Positions 1 through 8,803 of a DNA stretch of 64,000 nucleotides are shown piece after piece. The notes under the pieces are model-generated. The model did not search any database. It saw only the letters and a program-made list of their open reading frames with translations, and was not told where the DNA came from. The stretch comes from JBBRYB01 sp038238115. GTDB lineage: Bacteria > Actinomycetota > Actinomycetes > Propionibacteriales > Nocardioidaceae. Positions within the stretch are counted from its first letter, which is position 1, and each line of letters starts with the position of its first letter. The stretch spans positions 248,001-312,000 of the forward strand of contig JBBRYB010000001.1 of assembly GCA_038238115.1 (NCBI GenBank). Reading direction: 5' to 3'. The translations under genes and the position numbers were made by a program.

Positions 1-1428
1 GGCAAGGTCCTTGCCACTGATCAGGTGTGCCCGGTCGACCATCGTGGTGTTGCACGATGCCGCGAACGCCTGGGCGAATGTCGGGTCGGCTCCCACGATG
101 GAGGTGTCATAGTTCTTGAACCGCTTGCCGTCGACGACTGTCGTGTCGGGGCATGTGACCCGGCTGCCAGGCTGCACGACCGCCTGCTGCATCAGCGTCG
201 CCGCGCTGACCACTTTGAACGTCGAGCCCGGAGCGTAGTGGCCGATGAAGGCGGTGTTGTAGGACGTCGGGCCGGGGGCGTTGGCCGCGGCCAGCACTTC
301 GCCCGTGCTCGCCTTCACCACCACGAGGGCGGTCGTGTCAGTGGCAGGCGACACCGCATTCTCGGCGGCACTTTGGATGTCGAGGTCGAGCGACGTCTGG
401 AGCGGTGTCCCCGGCTCGGGTTTTCGCGCCAGCACCGGGTTGAGGACGTCTCCGGTCGCCTTCTCGACCAGGTCGATCGTGACGCCCGGAGTGCCGGCGA
501 GCGTCCGCTGGTAGGCGCGCTGCAGCCCCGACACCCCGACCTCGTCGGTCGGGAGCACATAGGGCCCGGCGCCCTTGAGAGTGTCCGCGGTCGCGAGCCC
601 GACCGTGCCAAGAACAGCACGGCCCCACTCGGCCGTCGGTGCGAGCGAGCGCTCCGCGGTGTCGGTGACGACGCCCGGCACCTTGAGCAGGAGATCGCGC
701 AGCGGTCGGTAGTCCTGTCGGCGCAGGTCGATCACAGGGACGAACCAGGTCGGCTCGGAGGCTGCCACCCGGTCCCGCAGCTGCGAGGTGTCGACCTTGA
801 GCAGCCCGCCGAGCTGGGCATAGGTGTCGGGCCGCACCTTGCCCGCGACCACCCCGACCCGCACGATCGCCCGCTCCGGCGTCAGGGCCACCCCGCTGCG
901 ATCGAGGATCGGGGCGCGCGGAGGGACCACGCGATGGCGTACCAGTGTCGTGACCTCGGTGAGGTCGGGGTTGAACGTGCCCGGGGTCCATTCCACCAGC
1001 CACTGGCCCTGGTTGAGTCGGGACTTGATCAGCGTCGAGTAGGACCACTGACCGACGCCTGCCAACTGATGCGTGACCGCGGCGTGCTCTTGACAGGTGT
1101 CATCGCCGCACTCGAGGTCACCGGTCGGCTTGACGCTGGTCTGGGTGATGCCGAGCTCGGCCACCTGGGCCGCGATGTCGTGGGCGGCCACACCCGGCTG
1201 GTCGACCATGCCGCGGAAGTTCGCGGCGTCCGGTTCGGGCCACGCGGCGGCGAACTCCCTGATCACGTCGCCACCCGAGATCTCCGTGACCGTGCTGCTC
1301 GGGGGCGTCGTACCTCCACCGGTGCAGCCGGTGACGAGCAGCGCCCCCGCAGCGGCGGCTAGCCGCACTCGACGACGCGCCGCCCGCGCCCGGTGGCATG
1401 CGGCGGCAGCTTCGGTACCCCTCGTCAC
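1..1428 (-). CDS. Penicillin-binding lipoprotein (Rv2864c-like), 3' end beyond window
   Basis: Peptidoglycan D,D-transpeptidase (class B PBP) anchored outside the membrane. Read on the minus strand, the N-terminus has an Arg-rich segment, a hydrophobic stretch and a lipobox LLVTGC, then a Gly/Thr/Ser/Pro linker. A MecA-type NTF2-like region with the Cys pair ECGDDTC follows. The catalytic SxxK motif lies in PGSTFKVVSAA near positions 210-245, and a transpeptidase-typical SCNT near 45-57. The frame is open to base 1, so the KTG motif and C-terminus are outside the window. GTG at 1428 is my start: the frame stays open upstream but meets a degenerate 20-bp repeat array. The closest known type is the mycobacterial penicillin-binding lipoprotein Rv2864c. 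A TAGGCT hexamer (1483-1488) may be its -10. Confidence 0.85.
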   Translation of the reverse strand, partial: MTRGTEAAAACHRARAARRRVRLAAAAGALLVTGCTGGGTTPPSSTVTEISGGDVIREFAAAWPEPDAANFRGMVDQPGVAAHDIAAQVAELGITQTSVKPTGDLECGDDTCQEHAAVTHQLAGVGQWSYSTLIKSRLNQGQWLVEWTPGTFNPDLTEVTTLVRHRVVPPRAPILDRSGVALTPERAIVRVGVVAGKVRPDTYAQLGGLLKVDTSQLRDRVAASEPTWFVPVIDLRRQDYRPLRDLLLKVPGVVTDTAERSLAPTAEWGRAVLGTVGLATADTLKGAGPYVLPTDEVGVSGLQRAYQRTLAGTPGVTIDLVEKATGDVLNPVLARKPEPGTPLQTSLDLDIQSAAENAVSPATDTTALVVVKASTGEVLAAANAPGPTSYNTAFIGHYAPGSTFKVVSAATLMQQAVVQPGSRVTCPDTTVVDGKRFKNYDTSIVGADPTFAQAFAASCNTTMVDRAHLISGKDLA

Positions 1429-1468
1429 TTCGTGGCAACCCTTGTCGCTTCGCGGCAACCCTCGTCGC
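1411..1468. repeat. Degenerate 20-bp tandem repeat over the PBP start
   Basis: Three consecutive units on the plus strand, each beginning TTCG: 1411-1428 (18 bp, most diverged), 1429-1448 and 1449-1468 (20 bp, 18/20 identical). On the coding strand each carries a GAGGG/AAGGG core, so the array supplies Shine-Dalgarno-like sequence and reaches the start codon. Confidence 0.6.
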
Positions 1469-1482
1469 CTCGTCGGACCGCC

Positions 1483-1488
1483 AGCCTA
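1483..1488 (-). promoter_or_regulatory. Possible -10 for the PBP lipoprotein gene
   Basis: TAGGCT on the minus strand, about 55 nt before the proposed start. It would place most of the 20-bp repeat array inside the 5' UTR. No clear -35 was seen. Confidence 0.35.
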
Positions 1489-1510
1489 GTTGCTCGTGCC
1501 GACACAACCG

Positions 1511-2263
1511 TCACATGATTTTGCGCACGGCCCGCAGGGGCAGCACCCGGAGCGCGAGCCCGAGCGGTTTCCATGGCCAGCTGGGGACGGTCGCGGCGGC
1601 CGGTTCACGCTCGATGGCCTCGACCAGGGCCCGGCAACCGGTCGCGCTGTCGACCTGGAACGGCGTCCTGGCGGCACGCGCGGTCATCTCGGATTCGATG
1701 TAGCCGGGGAACACGGTAGTCACTTTGATGGGGAGGGGGCTGCCGACCAGGTCGGAGCGGATGCCTTCCGCAAGCGACGCCACAAAGGCCTTACTTGCCG
1801 CGTACGTCGTCATGGCGCCACGACAACCGCGGCGTGCCGACACCGACGACACCACCACCAGGTGCCCGGCGCCGGCTGCACGGAAGATCTCCATCGCCGC
1901 CTCGCACTGGGCCAAAGCACCGATCACGTTCGTCTCGGCCGTCTGTTTGTTGGCTGCGAAGTATCCCGTCCCGACCGAGGCACCCTTGCCGAGTCCCGCA
2001 TTGACGATCACCCGGTCGACCCCGCCCAGCTCGTGATCGAAGGCTGCGAAGACCCGAAACACGGCAGCGTAGTCGGTTACGTCGAGAGGCTTGACCACCA
2101 CTGTGACATCGCGATGTGTGGACTCCAGCTCTGCCTTGAGCGCGTCGAGCCGCTCGGCCCGCCGGGCGCAGAGCGCGAGCCGGTGGCCCTTCGCGGCATA
2201 CAACCGGGCCATGCCCTGCCCGAGACCGGAGCTGGCACCCGTAATGAGGATCGTTCTGCGCAC
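1511..2263 (-). CDS. SDR family NAD(P)-dependent oxidoreductase
   Basis: Short-chain dehydrogenase/reductase of about 250 residues. The Rossmann nucleotide-binding motif TGASSGLG lies at the N-terminus, a catalytic Ser in VVSSVSA mid-protein, and the YxxxK pair in YAASKAF. The C-terminus is basic. The frame opens at GTG 2281, but GTG 2263 sits about 9 nt behind GAAAGG and yields the usual SDR start (VRRTILITG), so I prefer 2263. It lies upstream of the PBP lipoprotein gene on the same strand with an 82-bp gap. The substrate cannot be deduced; its cofactor preference is also unknown. Confidence 0.85.
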   Translation of the reverse strand: MRRTILITGASSGLGQGMARLYAAKGHRLALCARRAERLDALKAELESTHRDVTVVVKPLDVTDYAAVFRVFAAFDHELGGVDRVIVNAGLGKGASVGTGYFAANKQTAETNVIGALAQCEAAMEIFRAAGAGHLVVVSSVSARRGCRGAMTTYAASKAFVASLAEGIRSDLVGSPLPIKVTTVFPGYIESEMTARAARTPFQVDSATGCRALVEAIEREPAAATVPSWPWKPLGLALRVLPLRAVRKIM

Positions 2264-2339
2264 CGGAGGAGCCCTTTCCACGAGTCGACGTCAGAGTCAC
2301 AGCATTTCACCGGCCCCACCCGTCGGATCACGCGCAGAC

Positions 2340-3875
2340 TCAGCGGGCGGCGACGGTAGACACCACGCGGGCCCGGATGTCAGGGTCCGCCCAGTCCCGC
2401 GCCGTGATGACCAGGCGTCGTACGGCGGCCAGCAGCAGCGGCAGCGCGAGGATCAAAGCCCATGTCGGGTCGCTGGCCTGTGCAGTCACACCGAACATCA
2501 CGCCCGTGAGCGTGGACGTCAGCGCAAGCCAGGCGGAGTAGCCGAGCATCACGAAGGGCGGTGCGGGAGTGCCCCGCGCCGAGCGCAGCTCGACGGCGTA
2601 GGGGTGGCGCACCGACCACTGCATCGAACGCGCGACGACCTGCAGGGACACGACCGCGACGGTAACCCCGAGCGCTGTGGCCTCGGCGGAGTTGGGCAGG
2701 CCACGGGCCCGGACGCCGGCCACCAGCAGCATCAGCAGCGTCGCGACGAGCAGCACCTCGAGCAGGACCCAGACGCGGGCGACGAAGGCCAGCTGCGGGT
2801 CGACTGGTTCGCTGTCGCGCCACAGCGCCCCGACACCGTCCAGGCACCACGCGTTGATGCCGAAGAGCAGGGCGCCGCCCGCAGCGACGAGGCCGGGCAG
2901 GATCGGGAGCATCTCCCATGGCAGCGCCCCGGCAGCTGCCACCATCCCGGGCAGCATCGCGAGGAAGATCAGACCGCGACGCAGCGGAACCGACCTCCAG
3001 ACGCTGGCCCGGTCCGTGCGCACGAGTGCGGCAAGCTCACTGCGGGGCATGGCCCGGGGGGCGAAGGCCCTGGCCTCGGCGCGTGCCTCATCGCGTGATG
3101 TTCGTCGGGACACGGCATGGGCGGCGCCGGCCCCGAGTGCGACGGCCAGCGCGCCTGCGGAAAGGGTCGCGGCAATCCCCAGACACCAGGTCAACCAGTG
3201 TTGGTCCAGCGGTGCCAGGGTGGCGATAACTACCCAGACGGTCGGGCTGGCGTCGAAGACGGCGCCGAGCCGATTCGTCGCCACCAGCGCGGCGCCTCCC
3301 AGCCCGAGCACGGCATACGTCGAACGGACGACGGCGATGCCGTGCGGGCCTCGCCGCACCCACTCGACACACCACGCCAGCGCCTGTGCCACCGCCGTCG
3401 CGGCCGCGAGCCAGCTGAGCGTCATCAGCTGCACGAAGAGCAGGTGGTGAGTCCCTGCGACGTACGCCGTCACGGCGAGCAGTGACCACGCCTGGAGCAC
3501 CCAGGCGATGTTCAGCGGCGCCAGCAGCAGAGCGCCAAGGTGGTCAGTGGTCGGGCTGACGGGAAACGCGACCGCCTGGTCGGCGGCCATGAGCTCGCGT
3601 CCGCCGCCGGTGCCGACGATGGCGAGGGTCGTCGTGAGCAAGAAGGCGAGGTATGCCGTGGGAAGCAGGATGAGCAGGTCGCCCGCCTTCGATGACGTGG
3701 TGGCGCCGGGGCCGAACGCTGGGGCCGCGGCCGCGGCGACTGTCAACACCACGAAGAACCCGATCGCGCTTGCGGCGGCTCGACGACGACGGCCGCGCAG
3801 GTCCGCCAGGCGGAACTGCAGAAGCGGCGCCACGTCGCTGACGGCGCGGCGCCACTCGGACAGGCGGATGGTCAC
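2340..3875 (-). CDS. ABC exporter permease, multi-spanning
   Basis: Predicted membrane subunit (about 511 residues) of the ABC exporter whose ATPase lies immediately upstream. After a short basic N-terminus (IRLSEWRRAVSD) there are many hydrophobic segments, e.g. IGFFVVLTVAAAAAPAFG, LLILLPTAYLAFLL, and alanine/leucine-rich helices to the C-terminus, with no nucleotide-binding motif. The start at GTG 3875 lies 11 nt after the ATPase stop. The same frame runs upstream through the ATPase gene, but that part has no coding character. No family specific enough to name a substrate was recognised. Confidence 0.75.
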   Translation of the reverse strand: MTIRLSEWRRAVSDVAPLLQFRLADLRGRRRRAAASAIGFFVVLTVAAAAAPAFGPGATTSSKAGDLLILLPTAYLAFLLTTTLAIVGTGGGRELMAADQAVAFPVSPTTDHLGALLLAPLNIAWVLQAWSLLAVTAYVAGTHHLLFVQLMTLSWLAAATAVAQALAWCVEWVRRGPHGIAVVRSTYAVLGLGGAALVATNRLGAVFDASPTVWVVIATLAPLDQHWLTWCLGIAATLSAGALAVALGAGAAHAVSRRTSRDEARAEARAFAPRAMPRSELAALVRTDRASVWRSVPLRRGLIFLAMLPGMVAAAGALPWEMLPILPGLVAAGGALLFGINAWCLDGVGALWRDSEPVDPQLAFVARVWVLLEVLLVATLLMLLVAGVRARGLPNSAEATALGVTVAVVSLQVVARSMQWSVRHPYAVELRSARGTPAPPFVMLGYSAWLALTSTLTGVMFGVTAQASDPTWALILALPLLLAAVRRLVITARDWADPDIRARVVSTVAAR

Positions 3876-3886
3876 GAGTGAGGCAT

Positions 3887-4597
3887 TCAGGCGAGCAGGG
3901 CTCGGTAGGTCTGCGCGCCCTCGTCGCCACGCAGCTGGCCGGCCGGGCGGGCGCCGACGACGAGTCCTCCTCGCAAGATCACTGCCTCGTCGCACGCCTG
4001 CATGGCGAGGTCGAGCAGGTGCGTCGACACGAGCACGGCCGCACCACGAGCCCGGGCCGAGGCCACGACCTGCAGCGTGGCTTCGACACCCAACGGGTCC
4101 ACACCGTCGAAGGGCTCGTCGAGGAGCAGTACGTCGGGCAGGTGGAAGGCGGCCAGCACGACGGACAACCGGCGGCCCATGCCGTGGCTGAAGCCGGACG
4201 TGAGCCGGTGCGCAGCGCCACCCAGGTCGAAGCGGTCGAGCAGGCTGCGGGCGTCGTCCTCCCACCTGCTGTCGAGCCGGCGAAGCCGCGCCGACAGCTG
4301 CAGGTGCTCCCAGGGCGTTGCTCGCGGCACGAGGCCGCCGACGTCGGGGCAGTAACCGATGGCGCGTTTGGCCGCCAGTGCCGAGCGCCGTACATCGATC
4401 CCGCATACCCGCACATCTCCCGCGGTCGCGGGTGTGACGCCGGCAACGACGCGCATCGTTGTGGACTTGCCTGCACCGTTGCGGCCCAGAAGCGCCGTCG
4501 AGCCGCCACTGCGGACGGCCAGGTCCAGGTGACGCACCGCCTCGACGGCACCAAAGCGCACCTGGAGAGCCCTGATGTCGACCGAGGGGTGTGTCAC
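3887..4597 (-). CDS. ABC transporter ATP-binding protein
   Basis: About 236-residue ATPase subunit. Walker A is GRNGAGKST, the Q-loop region includes GYCPDVGG, the signature is degenerate (FSHGMGRR instead of LSGGQ), Walker B is VLLLDEPFDGVDP, and an H-loop lies in VSTHLLD. Start at GTG 4597 (VTHPSVDIRALQVRFG) matches family starts; AGGGAGG lies 12 nt upstream. It is followed by the permease gene on the same strand. The architecture fits CcmA/YadG-type two-component exporters. The altered signature motif is unusual and may reflect a divergent family. Confidence 0.88.
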   Translation of the reverse strand: MTHPSVDIRALQVRFGAVEAVRHLDLAVRSGGSTALLGRNGAGKSTTMRVVAGVTPATAGDVRVCGIDVRRSALAAKRAIGYCPDVGGLVPRATPWEHLQLSARLRRLDSRWEDDARSLLDRFDLGGAAHRLTSGFSHGMGRRLSVVLAAFHLPDVLLLDEPFDGVDPLGVEATLQVVASARARGAAVLVSTHLLDLAMQACDEAVILRGGLVVGARPAGQLRGDEGAQTYRALLA

Positions 4598-4777
4598 CGA
4601 ACCAGTGTGCCTCCCTGGCCGGCGCCTTGTGCAATGGCCAGCAAACTCGCATCCGTTCAGTTGCGCTGTGCGGCCAAACGGGTGAGGGCTGGCAGATTTG
4701 GCTCGGAGCTTTACGTCGTGTGAGATGGTCTGACAGTCACGGTGGCGGCAGGCCACCTCGGGGACGGGATGGGAACC

Positions 4778-5308
4778 ATGAAGAAGACCCTGGCGATCGC
4801 TTCGCTGGCGTTGCTGGCTGCCTCGTTGACGTCATGCGGAAGCGGCGGCGATAGCGGCGGGAGCAGCAACAGCGGGAGCAGCAGCGCCGCCGGCTACTGT
4901 GACCTTTTGAAGTCGGCAAAGGCCGACTTCGGTGGCGCCGACTTCACGGGTATGACGCAGCCCCAGTTCGACGACATAACCAGCCGCATCAGCGACATCG
5001 AGGCGGTGGCTCCCGACGCCGTCAAGGACGACTGGGCAACGCTTGGCGACGGGCTCGGCCAGTTCGAGACGATTCTCAACGACGCCGGCATCTCGATCAC
5101 CGACCTACAGAAGATCAGCCAGACCAACCAGCTGCCCGACGGTGTCGATCTGCAGAAGATCCAGGAGCTCGGCACGAAGATGCAGCAGTTCACCAAGAAC
5201 TCCAACCTGGACGCGGCCAGCGAGGCAATCACCCAGAGCGCGAAGAGTGAGTGTGGCATTGAGATGGGCAACAGCACAGCGACCCCGTCGGCCACCCCCT
5301 CCAGCTGA
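4778..5308 (+). CDS. Putative lipoprotein, paralogue A
   Basis: Secreted lipoprotein of unknown function, 176 residues. Signal peptide MKKTLAIASLALLAASLTSC ends in a lipobox-like TSC, followed by a Gly/Ser linker. The mature domain starts AGYCDLL, is predicted helical, and ends with a second conserved cysteine in SECGIE, then a Ser/Thr/Pro tail. ATG 4778 is chosen because it gives a canonical signal peptide. The next gene encodes a clear paralogue: both have AGYCD near the start, an ISITDL/LTMGDL motif, and K-x-CGI near the end. The three lipoprotein genes are 20 and 15 bp apart and are probably one operon. Confidence 0.75.
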   Translation: MKKTLAIASLALLAASLTSCGSGGDSGGSSNSGSSSAAGYCDLLKSAKADFGGADFTGMTQPQFDDITSRISDIEAVAPDAVKDDWATLGDGLGQFETILNDAGISITDLQKISQTNQLPDGVDLQKIQELGTKMQQFTKNSNLDAASEAITQSAKSECGIEMGNSTATPSATPSS

Positions 5309-5328
5309 GCAGGTGGTATGAAGGCCAG

Positions 5329-5922
5329 GTGAAGAAACCCCTGGCCCTGGCATCGGCCGTTCTCGCCCTGACCGTGATCTCGGCCTGCTCTGGCAGCGGT
5401 GGGTCGAGTTCCAGCGGCGCCGGCGCCACGACCACTCCTGCGGCGTCCACGTCCTCGTCAGCTGATGCGGCCGGCTACTGCGACCAGTTGCAGGCCGTCC
5501 AGAACGAGATCAGCGCGCTGTCGGCGACGTCGCTCAGCGACGACCAGTTCTCCCAGATCGTGACGGAGTTCGACGGCCTCTCGAAGTCGGCGCCTGCGGG
5601 TGTCGCCGAGTCCTGGACGACCCTGCACGACTCCCTCGCCGAGCTGCAGGGAATCGTCCATGACGCCGGTCTGACGATGGGTGACCTCAGTGCGGTTGCC
5701 GCAGGTCAAGCCCCACCGGGGATGAGCCAGGCAGAGCTGAAGGACCTCACGACGAAGCTGCAGACCTACTATTCGAGCAACGACGCCTCGGCTGCCTCCA
5801 CCAAGATCGAGGCCAGCGCCAAGGCCGACTGCGGCATCGACCTGGCCGCCTCAGCCTCGCCGAGCTCGTCTTCCGGTGGAGGCGTCAGCACCGCGCCGTC
5901 CGCGTCGACGCCGGCGAGCTGA
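5329..5922 (+). CDS. Putative lipoprotein, paralogue B
   Basis: 197-residue lipoprotein beginning at GTG 5329 with signal peptide MKKPLALASAVLALTVISAC and a Ser/Gly/Thr linker. The mature part (AGYCDQL ... KADCGIDL) aligns along its length with the preceding protein, including two cysteines that could form a disulfide. The C-terminal tail is Ser/Pro rich. I do not recognise the family. The duplication looks old, because identity is concentrated at the two cysteine motifs and the central LTMGDL segment. Confidence 0.75.
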   Translation: MKKPLALASAVLALTVISACSGSGGSSSSGAGATTTPAASTSSSADAAGYCDQLQAVQNEISALSATSLSDDQFSQIVTEFDGLSKSAPAGVAESWTTLHDSLAELQGIVHDAGLTMGDLSAVAAGQAPPGMSQAELKDLTTKLQTYYSSNDASAASTKIEASAKADCGIDLAASASPSSSSGGGVSTAPSASTPAS

Positions 5923-5937
5923 GGCAAGGCAGCGCGT

Positions 5938-6852
5938 GTGTTGGCCGGGGCGCTGCTGGTCCGGGCGCGGGTGATCCGGCCGCTGGCGGTGGCCTGCGCG
6001 TTGCTAGCGGCGGTGTCGTGCACTGCTTCTCAGACCCCCACCCCGTCAGCCACTGGGCAGCCGGCGACGCGTGACCAGGCTCGGTTTGACGCCACCTTGG
6101 TCCAGCAACGACCTGACGAGGGCACCCGCCGGATCGCCGCCGAGCTGACCAACCGGGGTTCCTCCTCGGTGACAGTGGAGAGCGTCGCCTTGGACTCGCC
6201 AGGGTTCCAGCCGCTGCCTGCGACGTCGAAGGACACCACCTTCGCGGTGAACCAGACGATCGACTTGACGATGCAGTACGGTGAGCCGCGCTGCACCGGC
6301 TCGGCCGCGAACCGCGCCGCAGGCTTCACCGTCGTACTCGCCGACGGCAGCAGGCTGAAGCTCCCGCTCGATCGTGCGGGTCAGGCCTGGCTCGACCGCC
6401 TGCATGACGACGAGTGCGCCCTGAAGCGGGTCACCGACATCGCCTCGCTGTCCTTCGGCGCCGACTTCTCTCGCGTCGTGGTCGACGGCGAGCGCTACCT
6501 GCACGGCGAGCTGCTCGTACGCCGCCCGGCCGACGCCGACGCGAGGGGCACCCGCCGCGACACCCTGGTGATCGACAGCTTCGCCGGGAGCGTGCTGCTG
6601 CACCTGGGCGCCGCACCAGACGCTCCTCGGCTGCCGGTCGAGCTCGCGCCCGGCTCCGACGTGTTGAGGGTCCCGATCCTGATCGGCTCGTCGAACCGGT
6701 GCGACTCGCATGCTCTCGGGGGGAGCACGCAGACCTTCCTCCTCAGCGTCTATGTGCGCACGCCCGGAGGCGGCGAGCATCGCGTGATCATGGTCCCCGA
6801 CCACGCCCTGCAGGTAAAGACGCTCGCGCTGATCCACGATATCTGCCGCTGA
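5938..6852 (+). CDS. Putative lipoprotein, unknown function
   Basis: About 304 residues. The N-terminus has a basic n-region, a hydrophobic core and LLAAVSC lipobox, then a Thr/Pro linker; it is not a paralogue of the two preceding lipoproteins. The body is beta-rich (RRIAAELTNRGSSSVTVES) and contains several cysteines (EPRCTG, DDECAL, NRCDSH, HDICR), suggesting disulfides. Start uncertain: GTG 5938 or GTG 5971, both before the signal. It is probably cotranscribed with the two upstream lipoprotein genes. Confidence 0.7.
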   Translation: MLAGALLVRARVIRPLAVACALLAAVSCTASQTPTPSATGQPATRDQARFDATLVQQRPDEGTRRIAAELTNRGSSSVTVESVALDSPGFQPLPATSKDTTFAVNQTIDLTMQYGEPRCTGSAANRAAGFTVVLADGSRLKLPLDRAGQAWLDRLHDDECALKRVTDIASLSFGADFSRVVVDGERYLHGELLVRRPADADARGTRRDTLVIDSFAGSVLLHLGAAPDAPRLPVELAPGSDVLRVPILIGSSNRCDSHALGGSTQTFLLSVYVRTPGGGEHRVIMVPDHALQVKTLALIHDICR

Positions 6853-7053
6853 CCATCCGGTTCGGCTACCGCCTGGTCTGCCACCGCCCTCGCCAACCGG
6901 CCCAGGGCGAGGCGCTCGGTGACGCCTGGACGGAAGCCCCAGCGAGCTCCCCACCCGCATCCCAGTGAGTGGACCGTTCGGCAACTCCGCAGTGTCGCAC
7001 CGCCAGACCCGCCGACACGCCGCACAAACCGGGCCGTGGATGGCGTCTCGGCG
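6853..7053. other. Convergent intergenic region, no gene seen
   Basis: 201 bp between a plus-strand lipoprotein gene and the minus-strand metallo-hydrolase gene. I see no hairpin with a T-tract and no convincing short gene. Confidence 0.4.
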
Positions 7054-7656
7054 TTAGAGGGCTTCGGCAGCGATGGTGGTGGACTCCCCGTGGCCTGGGT
7101 GGACGACGGTGTCGCCAGGCAAGGTCAGCAGCCTCGACCGGATGCTCGCCACGATCGTGTCGTAGTCGGAGAAGCTCCGTCCGGTCGCGCCTGGCCCGCC
7201 GTGGAACAACGTGTCACCCGTGAAGACGGCGCCCAGCTCGACGGCATACAGGCACACGGCCCCTGGGGCATGGCCGGGTGTGTGCAACACCTCCAGCACC
7301 GTGCCACCGACGCTGATCTGGCTGCCGTCGGACAGTGGCGCGTCGGGGGCGAGGTCAGGGTGGGTCAGCTGCCACAGCGGCGCGTCATCGGGATGCAGCA
7401 GGATCGGCGCGCCGACCGCCGTCGCAAGCTGTGGGGCGACTCGCACGTGGTCGTCGTGGGCATGCGTACAGACGATCGCCACCACGCGACGCCCCGCGAC
7501 GACGGCGCGGATCCCATCGACGCTGTGGGGCGCGTCGATGACCACGCATTCGTCGTCGTCGCCGACCACCCAGACGTTGTTGTCCACATCGAACGTCTCA
7601 CCGTCGAGCGTGAACGTGCCGCTGGTGACCGCGTGGTCGATCCGCACGGTGCTCAC
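7054..7656 (-). CDS. MBL-fold metallo-hydrolase linked to mycothiol formaldehyde oxidation
   Basis: 200-residue metallo-beta-lactamase-fold protein. The zinc-binding motif THAHDDH is present, with later ligands in HTPGHAPG, FTGDTLF and HPGHGEST. Its GTG start (7656) overlaps the TGA of the upstream dehydrogenase by 4 bp (GTGA), so the two are translationally coupled. The same pairing occurs in M. tuberculosis (Rv2259/Rv2260), which suggests a role after formaldehyde oxidation, such as hydrolysing an S-formylmycothiol-type thioester. That role is inferred from context. Starts upstream of 7656 would run into the dehydrogenase gene. Confidence 0.85.
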   Translation of the reverse strand: MSTVRIDHAVTSGTFTLDGETFDVDNNVWVVGDDDECVVIDAPHSVDGIRAVVAGRRVVAIVCTHAHDDHVRVAPQLATAVGAPILLHPDDAPLWQLTHPDLAPDAPLSDGSQISVGGTVLEVLHTPGHAPGAVCLYAVELGAVFTGDTLFHGGPGATGRSFSDYDTIVASIRSRLLTLPGDTVVHPGHGESTTIAAEAL

Positions 7657-8738
7657 AGCACCACGACCGACCGCAGCACGTCCCCGGCGTGCATCTTGTC
7701 GAAGGCCGCCTCGACGTCGCCAATGCCGATCGTCTCGGTGACGAACGCGTCGAGCGGCAGCCGCCCCTGGAGGTAAAGGTCGATCAGCATCGGGAAGTCG
7801 CGGCTCGGCAGGCAGTCGCCGTACCACGACGACTTCAGCGAGCCGCCCCGCCCGAAGACGTCCACCAACGGCAGCTCGAGCCGCATGTCGGGGGTGGGTA
7901 CGCCGACGAGCACCAACGTGCCTGCCACGTCGCGCGCGTAGAACGCCTGCTTCCACGTCTCGGACCGACCGACCGCGTCGATGACCACGTCGGCGCCGAA
8001 CCCGTCGGTGAAACCCCGCACCGCCTCGACGACGTCGGCCTCGGCACCGTTGACGGTGTGGGTCGCGCCCAGCTCCTTGGCCTTGTCGAGCTTGCGGGGG
8101 TCGATGTCGACGGCGATGATCGTCGCCGCACCGGCGAGCCTCGAGCCGGCGACAGCGGCGGCACCCACGCCGCCGCAGCCGATCACGGCGACCGAGTCCC
8201 CGCGTCCCACCCCACCGGTGTAGATGGCGGCGCCCAGACCCGCCATCACGCCACAGCCGAGCAGCCCGGCCGCCGTTGCCGGCGCAGCCGCGTCGACCTT
8301 CGTGCACTGTCCCGCATGCACCAGGGTCTTGTCGGCGAAGGCACCGATGCCGAGTGCGGGCGACAGCTCGGTGCCGTCCTCGAGCGTCATGTGCTGCGCC
8401 GCGTTGTGGGTGTTGAAGCAGTACCAGGGCCTGCCGCGCCGGCACGCCCGGCAGTGGCCGCACACCGCGCGCCAGTTCAGGATCACGAAGTCACCAGCGG
8501 CGACGTCGGTGACACCATCGCCGACCGCTTCGACCACGCCAGCCGCCTCGTGGCCCAGCAGATACGGGAAGTCGTCGCCGATGCCGCCCTCGCGGTAGTG
8601 CAGGTCGGTGTGGCAGACACCGCACGCCTGGACGTCGACGACGGCCTCGCCCGGACCGGGGTCGGGGATGACGACCCCGGCCAGCTCGACCGGCTTCCCC
8701 TTCGCGCGGGCGATGACTCCCTGGACGTTCTGCGGCAT
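7653..8738 (-). CDS. mscR: S-(hydroxymethyl)mycothiol dehydrogenase
   Basis: Zinc-dependent class III-type alcohol dehydrogenase, 361 residues, that oxidises the formaldehyde-mycothiol adduct with NAD+. Seen: catalytic zinc ligands in CGVCHTD and GHEAAG, a structural zinc cluster CGHCRACRRGRPWYC, and a Rossmann motif VIGCGGVGAAAV. The N-terminus (MPQNVQGVIARAKGKPVEL) and internal NTHNAAQHMTLEDG resemble the actinobacterial mycothiol enzyme (MscR/AdhE2) rather than ordinary alcohol dehydrogenases. The overlap with an MBL-fold gene supports this. It is a marker that the host makes mycothiol. Confidence 0.9.
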   Translation of the reverse strand: MPQNVQGVIARAKGKPVELAGVVIPDPGPGEAVVDVQACGVCHTDLHYREGGIGDDFPYLLGHEAAGVVEAVGDGVTDVAAGDFVILNWRAVCGHCRACRRGRPWYCFNTHNAAQHMTLEDGTELSPALGIGAFADKTLVHAGQCTKVDAAAPATAAGLLGCGVMAGLGAAIYTGGVGRGDSVAVIGCGGVGAAAVAGSRLAGAATIIAVDIDPRKLDKAKELGATHTVNGAEADVVEAVRGFTDGFGADVVIDAVGRSETWKQAFYARDVAGTLVLVGVPTPDMRLELPLVDVFGRGGSLKSSWYGDCLPSRDFPMLIDLYLQGRLPLDAFVTETIGIGDVEAAFDKMHAGDVLRSVVVL

Positions 8739-8803
8739 ACCAAGATCCCTCGATGTCGGAGTACGAACGCGGACGACGACCGGCGAGGGCGTCTAGGTCG
8801 CGC

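Noticed and set aside
25..1362. Long plus-strand reading frame
   Set aside because: Shadow of the minus-strand PBP gene, which has lipobox, STFK and SCNT motifs.
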